Assembly: GCF_002810445.1 (NCBI RefSeq)
Contig: NZ_NEXS01000001.1
Span: forward strand, 496,001-560,000
Direction of reading: 5' to 3'
DNA from: Advenella sp. S44
GTDB taxonomy: Bacteria > Pseudomonadota > Gammaproteobacteria > Burkholderiales > Burkholderiaceae_B
Length of the DNA stretch: 64,000 nt
The notes under the pieces are model-generated. The model was not told the DNA's origin, did no database searches, and saw nothing but the letters and a program-made list of their open reading frames with translations. Shown here one piece after another: positions 44,985 through 54,371 of this stretch (positions are counted from its first letter, which is position 1; each line of letters starts with the position of its first letter). Made by a program: the position numbers and the translations under genes.

Positions 44985-45899
44985 TTAATGGATGTGCTGC
45001 GCGAGGGTCGGACAGCGATGCTTTTTTTGCAATAAAGATCCGACAAAGTGGTGAATGACCGGGTTTGGCGCAGCGTGTTCTACCGCGAGAACGATTTTTG
45101 CCATCTGCAGATTATGGTCTTCAATTGGGATCCAGGTCAGGATATCTGCACGAGAACGGGCCATAGATTGAGGAACAATTGCCAGGCCCACGCCGGCTTC
45201 TACCAACGTTAGTATAGATGGCAGGCGACTCTTTTGTATGACATTGGGCGTCACGCCGGTGCCGGCAAACACTTCGCTAAGCATCGCGGCAAAATAGGGC
45301 GATACAGACTCGTCGTAACCCACCAGCGGATGCCGTACGATATCGGCCAGCCTGACTGTCTTGCTGCCAACAACATGGTCTGTTCTTGTCACTAGCCCAA
45401 TGGGCTCTTCGTAAACCGTCGTGGTTTGTATCTGGTCGCTTCTTACGATGGGACGCATGAGCGCGATATCCAATTGTCGCGAGAGCAAGGCATCAGTCAT
45501 ACAGATCGAGTCCATTTCCCGCAGATCCAATTGGATGCCCGGGTGATCTCGGCGAAACGCGTGAAGGGACTCGACCAGCGGTGAGTTTGCCGCACTTGGC
45601 GTGATGCCGATCGACAACGAACCGGTACTGCCGCGCGCAATCTGCCGGGAAGTCTGAAGCATATATTCCATATCGGCACAAATTCGGCGCGCCTGTTCGT
45701 ACATAACGGCACCGGCAGCAGTCAGAGAGACACTCCGGGTCGAACGCAAGAACAAGGGAGTACCAACCCATTCTTCCAATTGCCTGATCTGACGACTAAG
45801 CGGCGGCTGGCTGATAGAAAGGCGAGTTGCAGCCTTTCCAAAGTGCAACTCTTCAGCCAACACGCAAAACGAAACGAGCAAACGCCCGTCAAGCTTCAT
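44985..45899 (-). CDS. LysR-family transcriptional regulator
   Basis: About 304 residues from the ATG at 45899, which gives the usual LysR opening KLDGRLLVSFCVLAEELHFG; upstream in-frame ATGs reach 45920. The HTH (AATRLSISQPPLSRQIRQLE) is at about 18-65 and the effector domain follows. It is divergent from the amidase-Bug operon, with an inverted repeat in the control region, so it is the likely regulator. Its 3' end faces nadC, 98 bp away. Confidence 0.9.
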   Translation of the reverse strand: MKLDGRLLVSFCVLAEELHFGKAATRLSISQPPLSRQIRQLEEWVGTPLFLRSTRSVSLTAAGAVMYEQARRICADMEYMLQTSRQIARGSTGSLSIGITPSAANSPLVESLHAFRRDHPGIQLDLREMDSICMTDALLSRQLDIALMRPIVRSDQIQTTTVYEEPIGLVTRTDHVVGSKTVRLADIVRHPLVGYDESVSPYFAAMLSEVFAGTGVTPNVIQKSRLPSILTLVEAGVGLAIVPQSMARSRADILTWIPIEDHNLQMAKIVLAVEHAAPNPVIHHFVGSLLQKKHRCPTLAQHIH

Positions 45900-45933
45900 T
45901 ATTTCCGAAATCATCATCAATTATGCCAAAAAT

Positions 45934-45957
45934 AGTATTGGACTGGGTATCAATACT
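45934..45957. promoter_or_regulatory. Inverted repeat between LysR and amidase genes, possible operator
   Basis: Perfect 7-bp arms AGTATTG and CAATACT separated by 10 bases, in the 133-bp divergent control region. Placement suits a LysR recognition site. Confidence is limited by the short arms. Confidence 0.45.
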
Positions 45958-46032
45958 TACTCTACCATTTATGGATCAATAGTTAAAGCAATTGTTACCC
46001 ACCCCCATTCGAGAAACAGAGAGAAAACAAAG

Positions 46033-47349
46033 ATGACGCCCGTGCAGTCTCCCAAGTCCCTTCCGCAGCCATTTCCAAGCATGCAAGCGTTGTCCCGCCT
46101 ACCGGCGGATTTCGCGGTACGCACCAGCTTGGAACAAATCAGGCAAAGAGAGGCCGATGTACAGGCATGGGTGAGACTACGAAGATGGGATGAACTTGAA
46201 CGGGATATTGCAACTGCCATGTCAGGATCCATGACGGCCATCCCGTTTGGCGTCAAGGACGTCATTGATGTTTGCGGCCTGCCAACACAATGCGGCATAG
46301 ATGACGCCGACGAACCTGCAGCCCAATATGATGCGGCTTGTGTTTCCCAATTACGTTCAGCAGGCGCCATCCCCATTGGAAAAACAGTGACCGCAGAGTA
46401 TGCCTTTCGCACCCCAGGTCGAACGCGCAATCCCTGGAACACGGATCATACGCCAGGAGGCTCTTCCAGCGGATCGGCAGCAGGGGTCGCCGCCGGCATG
46501 GTGCCGCTGGCGCTGAGTACGCAAACCGGCGGATCAATCATTCGTCCCGCCGCCTATTGCGGTGTCGTCGGGTTTAAACCGTCTATCGGTTTGGTTAGCA
46601 GAAGTGGATTGAAATTGACATGCGAATCGCTGGATGTAATCGGCTGGCACGCCGCATCTGTTGATTATGCGCAAACGATGGCAAATGTGCTTTTGCCGCA
46701 AATGGCGGTGCCATCCTTGCATGGGCTGCACGATATTAAAGTGGCAGTCAACTTACAGGGTGATGGGCTACAAGCGGAGTCAGAAGCGTTGACGGTGTTG
46801 CGCGGCGTGCAACAGCTGCTCAGTGAGGAAGGCGCAACTTGTTTTGACATCAATATCAAAAAGGAACTTACTCTGCTGGCTCAGGCACATAACGTCATCA
46901 TGAAGTATGAATTCGCACGAAACCTGGCGCCTATTGTTGATAGAAAGAGCAAGGTGCTCAGTGCCGTATTACTGAAAAACGTGAATGAAGGGTTTGCTGT
47001 TCCAGATAGCTTATATCTGGACATGCTCAGCGTTCAGCAGGAGTTGAGAAAATCATGGCGAGCACTAACCGGGGGCGCGGACCTTATTCTGACCGCCAGT
47101 GCAGCAAGTACGGCCCCCGCGGGACAAGGACATACAGGCGTACCGGCATTCAACAAAATGTGGTCAGTATTGGGATGGCCATGCTTGCATCTGCCCGTAA
47201 CCTTAGGCACAGGAGGGATGCCTGTCGGTGTGCAATTGATCGCCGACTGGCATCAGGACTTCAGATTGCTAGCCCTGGCCGCAATCGTTGAAGACAAAAT
47301 GAATCTACAAGGAGAAGACAATGTTGGTAGCAAACAAATCGTTGAGTAA
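46033..47349 (+). CDS. Amidase signature-family hydrolase
   Basis: 438 residues. The Ser-cisSer-Lys triad is complete: K75 (FGVKDV), S144 (PGGSSSGSAA) and S168 (TQTGGSIIRPA), with the 93- and 24-residue spacing of malonamidase. It hydrolyses an amide, or an ester, to a carboxylic acid and ammonia in the cytoplasm. The neighbouring Bug receptor gene, overlapping by 29 bp, suggests that the amide or its acid is imported by that system. The true substrate is unknown. Confidence 0.9.
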   Translation: MTPVQSPKSLPQPFPSMQALSRLPADFAVRTSLEQIRQREADVQAWVRLRRWDELERDIATAMSGSMTAIPFGVKDVIDVCGLPTQCGIDDADEPAAQYDAACVSQLRSAGAIPIGKTVTAEYAFRTPGRTRNPWNTDHTPGGSSSGSAAGVAAGMVPLALSTQTGGSIIRPAAYCGVVGFKPSIGLVSRSGLKLTCESLDVIGWHAASVDYAQTMANVLLPQMAVPSLHGLHDIKVAVNLQGDGLQAESEALTVLRGVQQLLSEEGATCFDINIKKELTLLAQAHNVIMKYEFARNLAPIVDRKSKVLSAVLLKNVNEGFAVPDSLYLDMLSVQQELRKSWRALTGGADLILTASAASTAPAGQGHTGVPAFNKMWSVLGWPCLHLPVTLGTGGMPVGVQLIADWHQDFRLLALAAIVEDKMNLQGEDNVGSKQIVE

Positions 47350-48316
47350 GGTGGCATGCGCCGTTATTGCGCTTGCCGGTTTATGCAGTGTATTTTCTGC
47401 AAATGCCGATACAGTGACCGACTATCCTGTTCGTCCGATAACGATAATGACCCCAACCGCCGCAGGTGGTGGAACAGACATTGTTGCGCGAATCGTGTCG
47501 GATAAGCTGGCAGCGCTGCTGGGGCAGCCCATTGTGATCAACAACAAGCCAGGTGCTGGCGGAGTCATTGGCAATCAGGCCATGCTGCGCGAAAAGAACG
47601 ACGGATATAGTCTTTTTGTAACGGCCAATAGCAACCAGTTGATCACGCCGTGGGTGTTTCGTAATGCCAATTTCGATCCTCTTAAAGACTTTGAACCTGT
47701 GACGGGACTAGGTACGGTTCCTTATGTCCTGGCAGTCCATCCGGATTTTCCGGCAAAAAACCTTGATGAATTTCTTACGTTGATCAAAGAAAATCCCGGA
47801 CAATTTCAATACGCATCCGCGGGTCCGGGTACATTGAATCACCTCATACCGGAAATGCTGACTCACGCAATCGGGACGGAAATGGAGCATATTCCGTACA
47901 GAGGGGTTGCGCCCGCAATGGCTGATGTTCTGGGTGGACGCGTACCCGTGGTGTTTGGCAGCTTGTCGTCGGTTCTGGAAAATATTCGATCCGGAAAATT
48001 GCGAGCATTGGGTGTCTCAAGTGCAACGCGCACCGACGTTCTTCCGGATACACCTGCCATCATTGAGAAGGTGCCGGGATTCCAAAGCGAGATGTGGGTG
48101 GCGCTATATGCCCCTGCAGGTACACCCAAATCGATTATTGATAAGTTGCATTCGTCGGCCCAACGGGCTCTGGATGATCCAGGCACACAAAAGCTTTTTA
48201 AGGGTTTGGGAATGTCGGTAATGAAAAAAGGCCCTGCAGAGTTGGCCAAACTGCAAGAAGCTGAATACCAGCAATGGAAAGAAACTGTCGCTCGAGCAGG
48301 GGTTCGTGCCGAGTAA
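47321..48316 (+). CDS. Bug-family periplasmic solute receptor
   Basis: 331 residues. Sec signal peptide (SKVACAVIALAGLCSVFSANA), then ITIMTPTAAGGGTDIVARIV and VINNKPGAGGVIG, typical Bug ligand loops. The start at ATG 47321 overlaps the amidase by 29 bp and has GGAG inside the amidase coding region. It forms an operon with the amidase under the divergent LysR encoded at 44985. The following 207 bp to the next gene hold nothing evident. Confidence 0.92.
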   Translation: MLVANKSLSKVACAVIALAGLCSVFSANADTVTDYPVRPITIMTPTAAGGGTDIVARIVSDKLAALLGQPIVINNKPGAGGVIGNQAMLREKNDGYSLFVTANSNQLITPWVFRNANFDPLKDFEPVTGLGTVPYVLAVHPDFPAKNLDEFLTLIKENPGQFQYASAGPGTLNHLIPEMLTHAIGTEMEHIPYRGVAPAMADVLGGRVPVVFGSLSSVLENIRSGKLRALGVSSATRTDVLPDTPAIIEKVPGFQSEMWVALYAPAGTPKSIIDKLHSSAQRALDDPGTQKLFKGLGMSVMKKGPAELAKLQEAEYQQWKETVARAGVRAE

Positions 48317-48523
48317 AAAAAGTACGCGGCGGTTTCCAAAAGCCAGATCGCTCGATGCGAAACGCTCGTTGGTCTAAGCTGCCAAACTTGGAAAACATAA
48401 TGTGATTTTGTTGGAGAATGGTATTGCGGCTTGTCTTCCGGTAGCTCAATTTTGCATATGCCAGGATGCGGCCGTCACCGATCCTCTACCCTCTACCACC
48501 GGCCGTTAATTCAGCAGAGTCCA

Positions 48524-49369
48524 TTATGGTTCCGGCCGGTGCGCCAGTACCTCAGTCATCTGATTGATCAGCTCTGCTGCCGGCCCGCTTTTATCCCATG
48601 CATAGAGAGAGACAACCATCGCGGCCATGTTGCCCAAAGGCGCGTACTGGCGTACACGTCGCCCTGTGGTGGCTTTAACGGGCAGTACAGACAGACCCAG
48701 ACCGGTCTCTACACCGACCAGCACGCTTTGAAAGCTGCTGCCAGAAAAAGCAACGTACCATTTTCTGCGCTCCCGTTCGATACGATCAAACATGGCTTCG
48801 CGGTACAGTCCCCCGGGCGGAAAAGTGACTAGCGCAATGGGGTCGGACCAAGACTGGCCATTGTCTGCACTTTCATACCAGGCCAATGCTTCCGGGAAGC
48901 TGGCGTGGCAGTCTGCGCTTGCTGCTGATTCTTTGACGACGACAATATCGAGTTCCCCGCCACGGTAACGGTCGGTCAGATTGCGGCTCAAGCCGGTCGT
49001 AATGTCCAGCCGAACCGAGCGGTGCATATGGGTACAGGCCCTGAAGACTGTCGCCATTTGAGCGGTGACCAGATCTTCCGGCAGACCGATGCGTATGGAT
49101 TGGGTGCCGGCCGGGTCTCCCAGCATGGCTTGTGCTTCGCGTTCAAGCGCGAGAATGCGTCGGGCGTAACCCGCCAGCCGTTCACCGGGAACAGTGGCCT
49201 GTACCGGGCGGGCGTTGCGGTGCACCAGTTGCTGGCCAACTGACGACTCAAGCCTTGCCAACTGCTGGCTGACGGTCGATTGCGTGAGGTGCAGGCGATC
49301 TGCGGCCGCCGTAAAGCTGCCTGTATCGACAATCTCGACAAACGCCGCCAGAAGACGGGGATCAAGCAA
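48524..49369 (-). CDS. LysR-family transcriptional regulator
   Basis: 281 residues. LDPRLLAAFVEIVDTGSFTA and LHLTQSTVSQQLARLE make up the HTH at about 3-62. The effector domain is short and ends at about residue 275. It is not clearly paired: the nearest genes are the Bug/amidase operon on one side and the ankyrin gene on the other. The 262-bp stretch after its start (49370-49631) is AT-rich at first and must carry its promoter; nothing else is visible there. Confidence 0.88.
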   Translation of the reverse strand: MLDPRLLAAFVEIVDTGSFTAAADRLHLTQSTVSQQLARLESSVGQQLVHRNARPVQATVPGERLAGYARRILALEREAQAMLGDPAGTQSIRIGLPEDLVTAQMATVFRACTHMHRSVRLDITTGLSRNLTDRYRGGELDIVVVKESAASADCHASFPEALAWYESADNGQSWSDPIALVTFPPGGLYREAMFDRIERERRKWYVAFSGSSFQSVLVGVETGLGLSVLPVKATTGRRVRQYAPLGNMAAMVVSLYAWDKSGPAAELINQMTEVLAHRPEP

Positions 49370-49631
49370 TGTCGTTTCCCTGTTTATGAAGTATCGTGAT
49401 TGTAATTATAAGCACAACATGTGCATTCTTAATATTTACTATTCAACAATTTAATTTCCAAATACAAAGCGACACGACTATACTGGCTGCGGTTCGGTGC
49501 TGATATGTGCGAAACCCACACGACGTGCTTGAATTTAAGCGTTCCTGCAGCCCACCATTCCGTGCGTGGTCCGCGATTATGAAGCACCAGGCGCCGATCC
49601 CAATCCCAATTGCAATGATTTTGGAGGTCAT

Positions 49632-50301
49632 ATGGCCAGATCGATTGTCATGGCGGTATTCACAGTCGTTCTACTGGCCTGCACGCCTATTTTGTCGAAA
49701 GCAGTCATGAAAGCATATCCGTTACATAGTGCAGCAGGCAATGACGATGTCGCTGCCATCGAGCAACTTTTATCCGGCGGCACAGAAACAGACGCACGCG
49801 ATAGCTCGGGCGCGACTGCGCTGCTTGTTGCCACAAGGGCGAATAAGGTGCGCGCTGCGCAAACGCTTATTGCAGCTGGCGCCGATGTCAATGCAAAAGA
49901 CAATATAAGCGACAGCGCCTATTTGTATGCCGGCGCCCGGGGGCATTTGGACATTCTCAAGCTCACGCTGACTCACGGAGCTGATCTCAAAAGTACCAAT
50001 CGGTATGGCGGAACCGCGCTGATTCCTGCTGCCGAACGCGGCCATGTGCAAACGGTCAGAACGCTGATTGAAGCCGGTGTCGATGTTGATCACGTTAATA
50101 ATCTGGGATGGACCAGCATTGCTGGAGGCCATTATTCTTGGCTCAGGCGGTGAGCAGCACCAGCAGATCGTGGACGCCCTGCTAAAGGCGGGCGCCAACC
50201 CTAATCTGGCTGATCGCGAGGGCGTGAGCCCACTCGCACACGCGCGCTCACATGGCTATCGCGAAATAGAAAATATGCTGCGCGCCGCTGGCGGGCGTTG
50301 A
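49632..50301 (+). pseudogene. Ankyrin-repeat lipoprotein gene with a frameshift
   Basis: Start at ATG 49632 after GGAGG. The N-terminus ends in the lipobox LLAC (VVLLACTP), so the product should be a lipid-anchored envelope protein. About five ankyrin repeats follow (PLHSAAGNDDVAAIEQLL, ATALLVATRANKVRAAQTLI, GADVNAKD). The frame breaks at about 50113: ACCAGC gives a short wrong tail ending at 50153, while removing one C restores ACA GCA TTG CTG and the expected ALLEAIILG, continuing as GANPNLADREGVSPLAHARS to 50301. Either a real one-base insertion has cut the last two repeats or it is a sequence error. A deaminase gene follows 20 bp later. Confidence 0.78.
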
Positions 50302-50320
50302 TATTCAAAAGGTCACATCA

Positions 50321-50794
50321 ATGCAACAGAATACACATTTTCTCCAGCAGGCGATCGAGCTTGCCTATACCAATGCAGAAACGGGTGGTCGCCCGTTTGG
50401 GGCTGTGGTCGTTCGCGACGGGCAGGTGATTGCCCAGGCGGTCAACGAAATCATAACGACCAACGATCCTACCGCGCATGCCGAATTACTGGCCATCAGG
50501 GCGGCCAGTCAGCATCTGGGTTCAGCCAGTCTGGCCGGGTGCAGTGTTTTTGCCAGCGGTCACCCGTGCCCCATGTGCATGGGGGCAATGAGACTGGCGG
50601 CAATCAAAGAAGTAACCTACGCCTATAGCAATGAAGACGGTGCGCCCTATGGTCTTTCTACAGCAGAAATATATTCCGAGCTGGCCAGGCCGTTTGCCGA
50701 GCAATCCATGACCATCCGTCATGTGCCAACCCGGCTTGCTGCCAGGCCCGATCTGTACGCTTATTGGAAACACCAGGAACAAAAAGGGGCTTGA
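50321..50794 (+). CDS. Nucleoside/base deaminase (CDA fold)
   Basis: 157 residues. Zinc site H53-A-E55 and P-C83-P-M-C86. The longer C-terminus with YGLSTAEIYSELARP resembles guanine or tRNA-adenosine deaminase relatives. It removes an amino group from a base or nucleoside in the cytoplasm; the substrate is not determined. AAGG precedes the ATG. It lies four bases before the CynX-type transporter gene, so the pair is probably co-transcribed. The transporter could carry a purine-like or nitrogenous compound, but that is only inference. Confidence 0.87.
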   Translation: MQQNTHFLQQAIELAYTNAETGGRPFGAVVVRDGQVIAQAVNEIITTNDPTAHAELLAIRAASQHLGSASLAGCSVFASGHPCPMCMGAMRLAAIKEVTYAYSNEDGAPYGLSTAEIYSELARPFAEQSMTIRHVPTRLAARPDLYAYWKHQEQKGA

Positions 50795-50798
50795 ATTC

Positions 50799-52049
50799 AT
50801 GATGCGGGTTCAATCGGCGCTTGTGCGAGCCATGCTTGTCGCAACGGTTGCGCTTATAGGATTTAATCTGCGACCCTTCATTACCAGTATCGGACCGCTT
50901 GCCGGCAAGATTCAGCAGCACACGGGGTTGGGCCTGCAAGGCATGGCTATGCTGACGTTTGTGCCGATGTTGCTGATGGGCGGTGTGGCATTTATCGGAC
51001 CGGCCCTGCAAAGTGCGTTTGGTGCGCGCCGTTCTGTCATTGCTGCATTGCTGATGATCTGTTGCGGTTGTGCTTTGCGTCTATTGAGCCCAAGTGGGTG
51101 GAGTCTTATTACGACGGCAGCGTTGATTGGTTTAGGTGTCGCAATCATACAAGCGATTTTTCCGGGGATGATCAAGCGTGAGTTTGCCCGCCATGTCGGT
51201 CCCATGATGGGGCTATATTCGGCAATGCTCATGGGCGGTGGAGCGCTGGGCGCACTCACCGCGCCTGTCGTGTCTTCGAGTGCAGGGCTATGGACTGTTG
51301 GTCTGGCGTGGTTTGCATTGCCGGCCACAGCGGCGCTTTTACTGGCATGGTCTTTTCTACCGATTGATACCGGCAGGAGCAAGACTGAAGGCGCTGCCCG
51401 GCTGTTGCTGGCGCGACCTCGCACCTGGCTTTTGATGCTTTGCTTCGGACTAATGAACGGCGGCTACACATCTGTGGTCGCCTGGCTGGCGCCGGCCTAT
51501 CAAGAGCGAGGCTGGAGCGCCGAGGCCAGTGGCGGCTTACTGGCAGTGCTGGCGGTGAGCCAGGCGCTATCGGCGCTTGCGCTGCCATTGTTTGCCAGGA
51601 ACGCACCGGATCGCCGGCCCTGGCTATGGTTCACATTTGTGATGCAAGGCATCGGTTTTGCGGGTTTGGCGTTCGCACCGGGCTACGCTGCGCTTGGCTG
51701 GGTGATTATGTTGGGCTGCGGGCTGGGCGGCTGCTTTGCCTTAATGCTGATTGTGGCACTGGATCATTTGTCTGATCCTGCACAGGCTGGGGCGCTCTCA
51801 GCCCTCATGCAGGGTGGTGGTTTTCTGATCGCCGCGGCGCCTGCTTGGCTTGTCGCGTTACTCCACGACGTGACCGGGGGCTACGAGGCCGGATGGATGG
51901 GACATCTGGCAACCGTGCTTGTTGTCGCCACCGTGGTCTCGCGCTTTTCTCCTGGGCGCTATGCAAGCGCCATGCGCGGCGTCGACATCACGAAGCAGGC
52001 AACCGGACCTCTTGCTGCCCACTGCCTCTGTGATGCAAACCCACGATAG
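50799..52049 (+). CDS. MFS transporter, CynX/NimT family
   Basis: 416 residues from ATG 50799 (50802 also possible). About 12 membrane segments; the opening ALIGFNLRPFITSIGPLAGK and LIGLGVAIIQAIFPGMIKREF in the fourth-fifth segments are typical of the CynX/NimT branch, which carries cyanate, nitroimidazoles and various organic solutes. AAGGGG lies about 10 bases upstream. No cyanase is nearby, so cyanate is only one possibility. Its neighbour is a deaminase. Confidence 0.85.
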   Translation: MMRVQSALVRAMLVATVALIGFNLRPFITSIGPLAGKIQQHTGLGLQGMAMLTFVPMLLMGGVAFIGPALQSAFGARRSVIAALLMICCGCALRLLSPSGWSLITTAALIGLGVAIIQAIFPGMIKREFARHVGPMMGLYSAMLMGGGALGALTAPVVSSSAGLWTVGLAWFALPATAALLLAWSFLPIDTGRSKTEGAARLLLARPRTWLLMLCFGLMNGGYTSVVAWLAPAYQERGWSAEASGGLLAVLAVSQALSALALPLFARNAPDRRPWLWFTFVMQGIGFAGLAFAPGYAALGWVIMLGCGLGGCFALMLIVALDHLSDPAQAGALSALMQGGGFLIAAAPAWLVALLHDVTGGYEAGWMGHLATVLVVATVVSRFSPGRYASAMRGVDITKQATGPLAAHCLCDANPR

Positions 52050-52061
52050 GCGCTGAAATCA

Positions 52062-53114
52062 TCAATCGCTTGTGCGATTGCGATATTCGACCGGATGCCA
52101 GCTGAAATGGGTCTTCGACTCAGCGCGGACATGACCCATACCGGGAAATGGCAAGTGGGGTGCGGCGATCAGCTGACGCTTGCCGGCGAAATCGGAAAAG
52201 GCATTTTTTCTTACCGATATTGCGTCTTCCGGCTTCAGGTCATACACAATGGCGATGTCCGGTTCGGGAAATTGAACGGACTCGACATGGACAATGTCAC
52301 CGACAAAGACCATAGACTGTCCCTGGCTACTGACAGTAAAAAACGCGCTGCCAGGCGTATGTCCCGGATGGATTGTCGCCTTTATCCCGGGAAGAATGGT
52401 CTGCTCATCGTCAAAGGTTTTCACTTTGCCCAGCTTGTCATAAACCCCGATTGTCTTGATCGCCTCTGCGAAATACTTATCGTCATAGCCGGTTTTTTCA
52501 GCGTTGCCCGCATCCAGAAAAAAGGCCAGATCGGGCGCGCCGACATAAACGGTCGCGTTTGGAAAGGCCGGTTTGCCTTTTTGTACCAGTCCGCCGGTGT
52601 GGTCGGTGTGGATGTGTGTGACCAGGATGTCGGTAATTTGCTCAGGCTTGAGCCCGACGCTGGCCAGGCTGTCGTAAAGTTTGCCTCCGTAGCCCGGTCC
52701 AAACAGTTCTCCGGACCCGGTATCCACCAGGATATTACGTTTTCCATCGCGGATCAGAAATGCATTAATGGACGCTTCAACGGGATTGGCAAGAAAAGAC
52801 TGGTCAAGCAGATTATCAATATGGGAATGAGATGCGCCAATCAGTAGTTGATAAAGATCCTGGGGCACAGTGCCATCTGACAGAGCGCTAATCGTCAAAT
52901 TGCCAAGCGGCATAGAATACGAGTCGGCCTGTCGAGTGTAAGCAGCCGGTTTTGTAGAAGTCGTTGCAGCGGTTGGTGTAGCGGTTGTTGCTGCAAGGGT
53001 TGTGGTGGTTGCAACAGTCGTTGCGGCGGTTGTGGCCTGGGCATAGGCAGGCGAGGCAAACACACTTGTGATGGCGAGCGCGCCGGAAAAAAGTAGCGGA
53101 GTGATGCGTGACAT
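52062..53114 (-). CDS. Exported metallo-beta-lactamase-fold hydrolase with Thr/Ala-rich linker
   Basis: 350 residues. Sec signal peptide (PLLFSGALAITSVFASPAYA), then a linker at about 25-56 made almost only of Ala and Thr, and the catalytic domain with THIHTDH giving H167, H169, D171 and H172, then HPGHTPGS. The layout resembles the AHL lactonase/AttM-type branch rather than true beta-lactamases. It is probably periplasmic. A LysR gene follows upstream on the same strand, with 112 bp between. The linker looks expandable and its coding DNA is itself repetitive. Confidence 0.87.
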   Translation of the reverse strand: MSRITPLLFSGALAITSVFASPAYAQATTAATTVATTTTLAATTATPTAATTSTKPAAYTRQADSYSMPLGNLTISALSDGTVPQDLYQLLIGASHSHIDNLLDQSFLANPVEASINAFLIRDGKRNILVDTGSGELFGPGYGGKLYDSLASVGLKPEQITDILVTHIHTDHTGGLVQKGKPAFPNATVYVGAPDLAFFLDAGNAEKTGYDDKYFAEAIKTIGVYDKLGKVKTFDDEQTILPGIKATIHPGHTPGSAFFTVSSQGQSMVFVGDIVHVESVQFPEPDIAIVYDLKPEDAISVRKNAFSDFAGKRQLIAAPHLPFPGMGHVRAESKTHFSWHPVEYRNRTSD

Positions 53115-53226
53115 TGCGTTGATTTTCCATGTTTGTTCGGAGAAATCACATCATGCGTCATTGGCTGGCGCTGTACAAATCGTTAATTTCAATTCGACCT
53201 ATCGATACTGCTGATGACTTGTAAAT

Positions 53227-54180
53227 TCAATGATTGTGCGTGCTCTGTACCGCCTCGAAAATGATTGATCGCAGCCACCGGTGTGCCGGATCGGCATTCA
53301 CTGTTGAATGCCAGTACAGCTTCATCGAAAATGTATCAACGGCCATGGGGGGAGTAAACAGATCCAGGCTACTGGTAAATCGTTCTAGAAATCGCCTGGG
53401 CAAGGTGCAGATGCAATCTGTTGCACCCAAAATCAGCGGCGCCAGGGCGTAGCTCTGGACCGAAACGGTTACGCGTCGTTGCCGGCCAAGATCGGCAAGC
53501 GCCTCATCAATCATCCCGTTGAACATGCCGCCGCTGGTTGAAATCAGCAGATGATCCAATTGGCAAAACGCATCCAGCGATAGCGGGCCCGTGCCACGAG
53601 GGTGGCCGGTGCGTTGCGCAGTCAGGAATTCTTCGTTGAAGAGCTGGCGGCCGATGAGGTTTGGCGTGCCAGCATGATCTGCGCCGATAAAGATGTCAAC
53701 TTCCCCTCGTTCCAGATGCTCGCTAACGCGGCCTTTATCTGGCAGCGTAAAGGCCACCCTGACACCCGGCGCCCGGGCCTGAACCAGCGGCAGTAGCGCA
53801 GGAGCAAGAATAGCTGCCGGGTTATCCATTGCGGCAATGCGAAACGTACGTTCACTGGTGGCCGGATCAAAAATGTGGGCCGACTGGACAAATCGTGTCA
53901 GTTGCTGCAACAGTCGCTGTAGCTCTGGCTTGAGCGCCAGTGTATGCGCGGTCGGGGTCATACCTCGTCCCGACGAGGAGGGAACAAACAGTGGGTCATT
54001 AAGAATACGGCGCAGCCGGGTCAGACGTCCAGAGAGCGCCGACTGCGTGATATTCAACCTGCTTGCGGCATGTGTCACATTCTGCTCCTGCAACAGCGCA
54101 TCCAGCGCGAGCAGCAGATTGATGTCCAGGTCTCCGATCGGCCGAGTCATCGGCGATACCCTTTGGCATTGGGGCTGCAA
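53227..54180 (-). CDS. LysR-family transcriptional regulator (NodD/LinR-like)
   Basis: 317 residues. The N-terminus GDLDINLLLALDALLQEQNV, followed by LNITQSALSGRLTRLR and DPLFVPSSSGRGMTPTA, is typical of the NodD/LinR branch. The effector domain follows. It lies directly upstream of the metallo-hydrolase on the same strand and is its likely regulator. The 191-bp stretch beyond its start, up to ssuD, shows no feature of its own. Confidence 0.9.
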   Translation of the reverse strand: MQPQCQRVSPMTRPIGDLDINLLLALDALLQEQNVTHAASRLNITQSALSGRLTRLRRILNDPLFVPSSSGRGMTPTAHTLALKPELQRLLQQLTRFVQSAHIFDPATSERTFRIAAMDNPAAILAPALLPLVQARAPGVRVAFTLPDKGRVSEHLERGEVDIFIGADHAGTPNLIGRQLFNEEFLTAQRTGHPRGTGPLSLDAFCQLDHLLISTSGGMFNGMIDEALADLGRQRRVTVSVQSYALAPLILGATDCICTLPRRFLERFTSSLDLFTPPMAVDTFSMKLYWHSTVNADPAHRWLRSIIFEAVQSTHNH

Positions 54181-54371
54181 GCGCCAATACGCGATGGTAT
54201 GCAGGACAGCAGTGTTATTGCAGTTGTTATCACTTTACGGGGCATGGGAACGATTTTTCTCAGAACGGCGACACCAGGATAGTCTACTTCCTCATCGCTT
54301 TGATCCTGAGTATCTCACAAGGCTGTAGGCCCTTCAAGCAATCATTAGCCGGTGCCGCTATCGTTCCTAGG

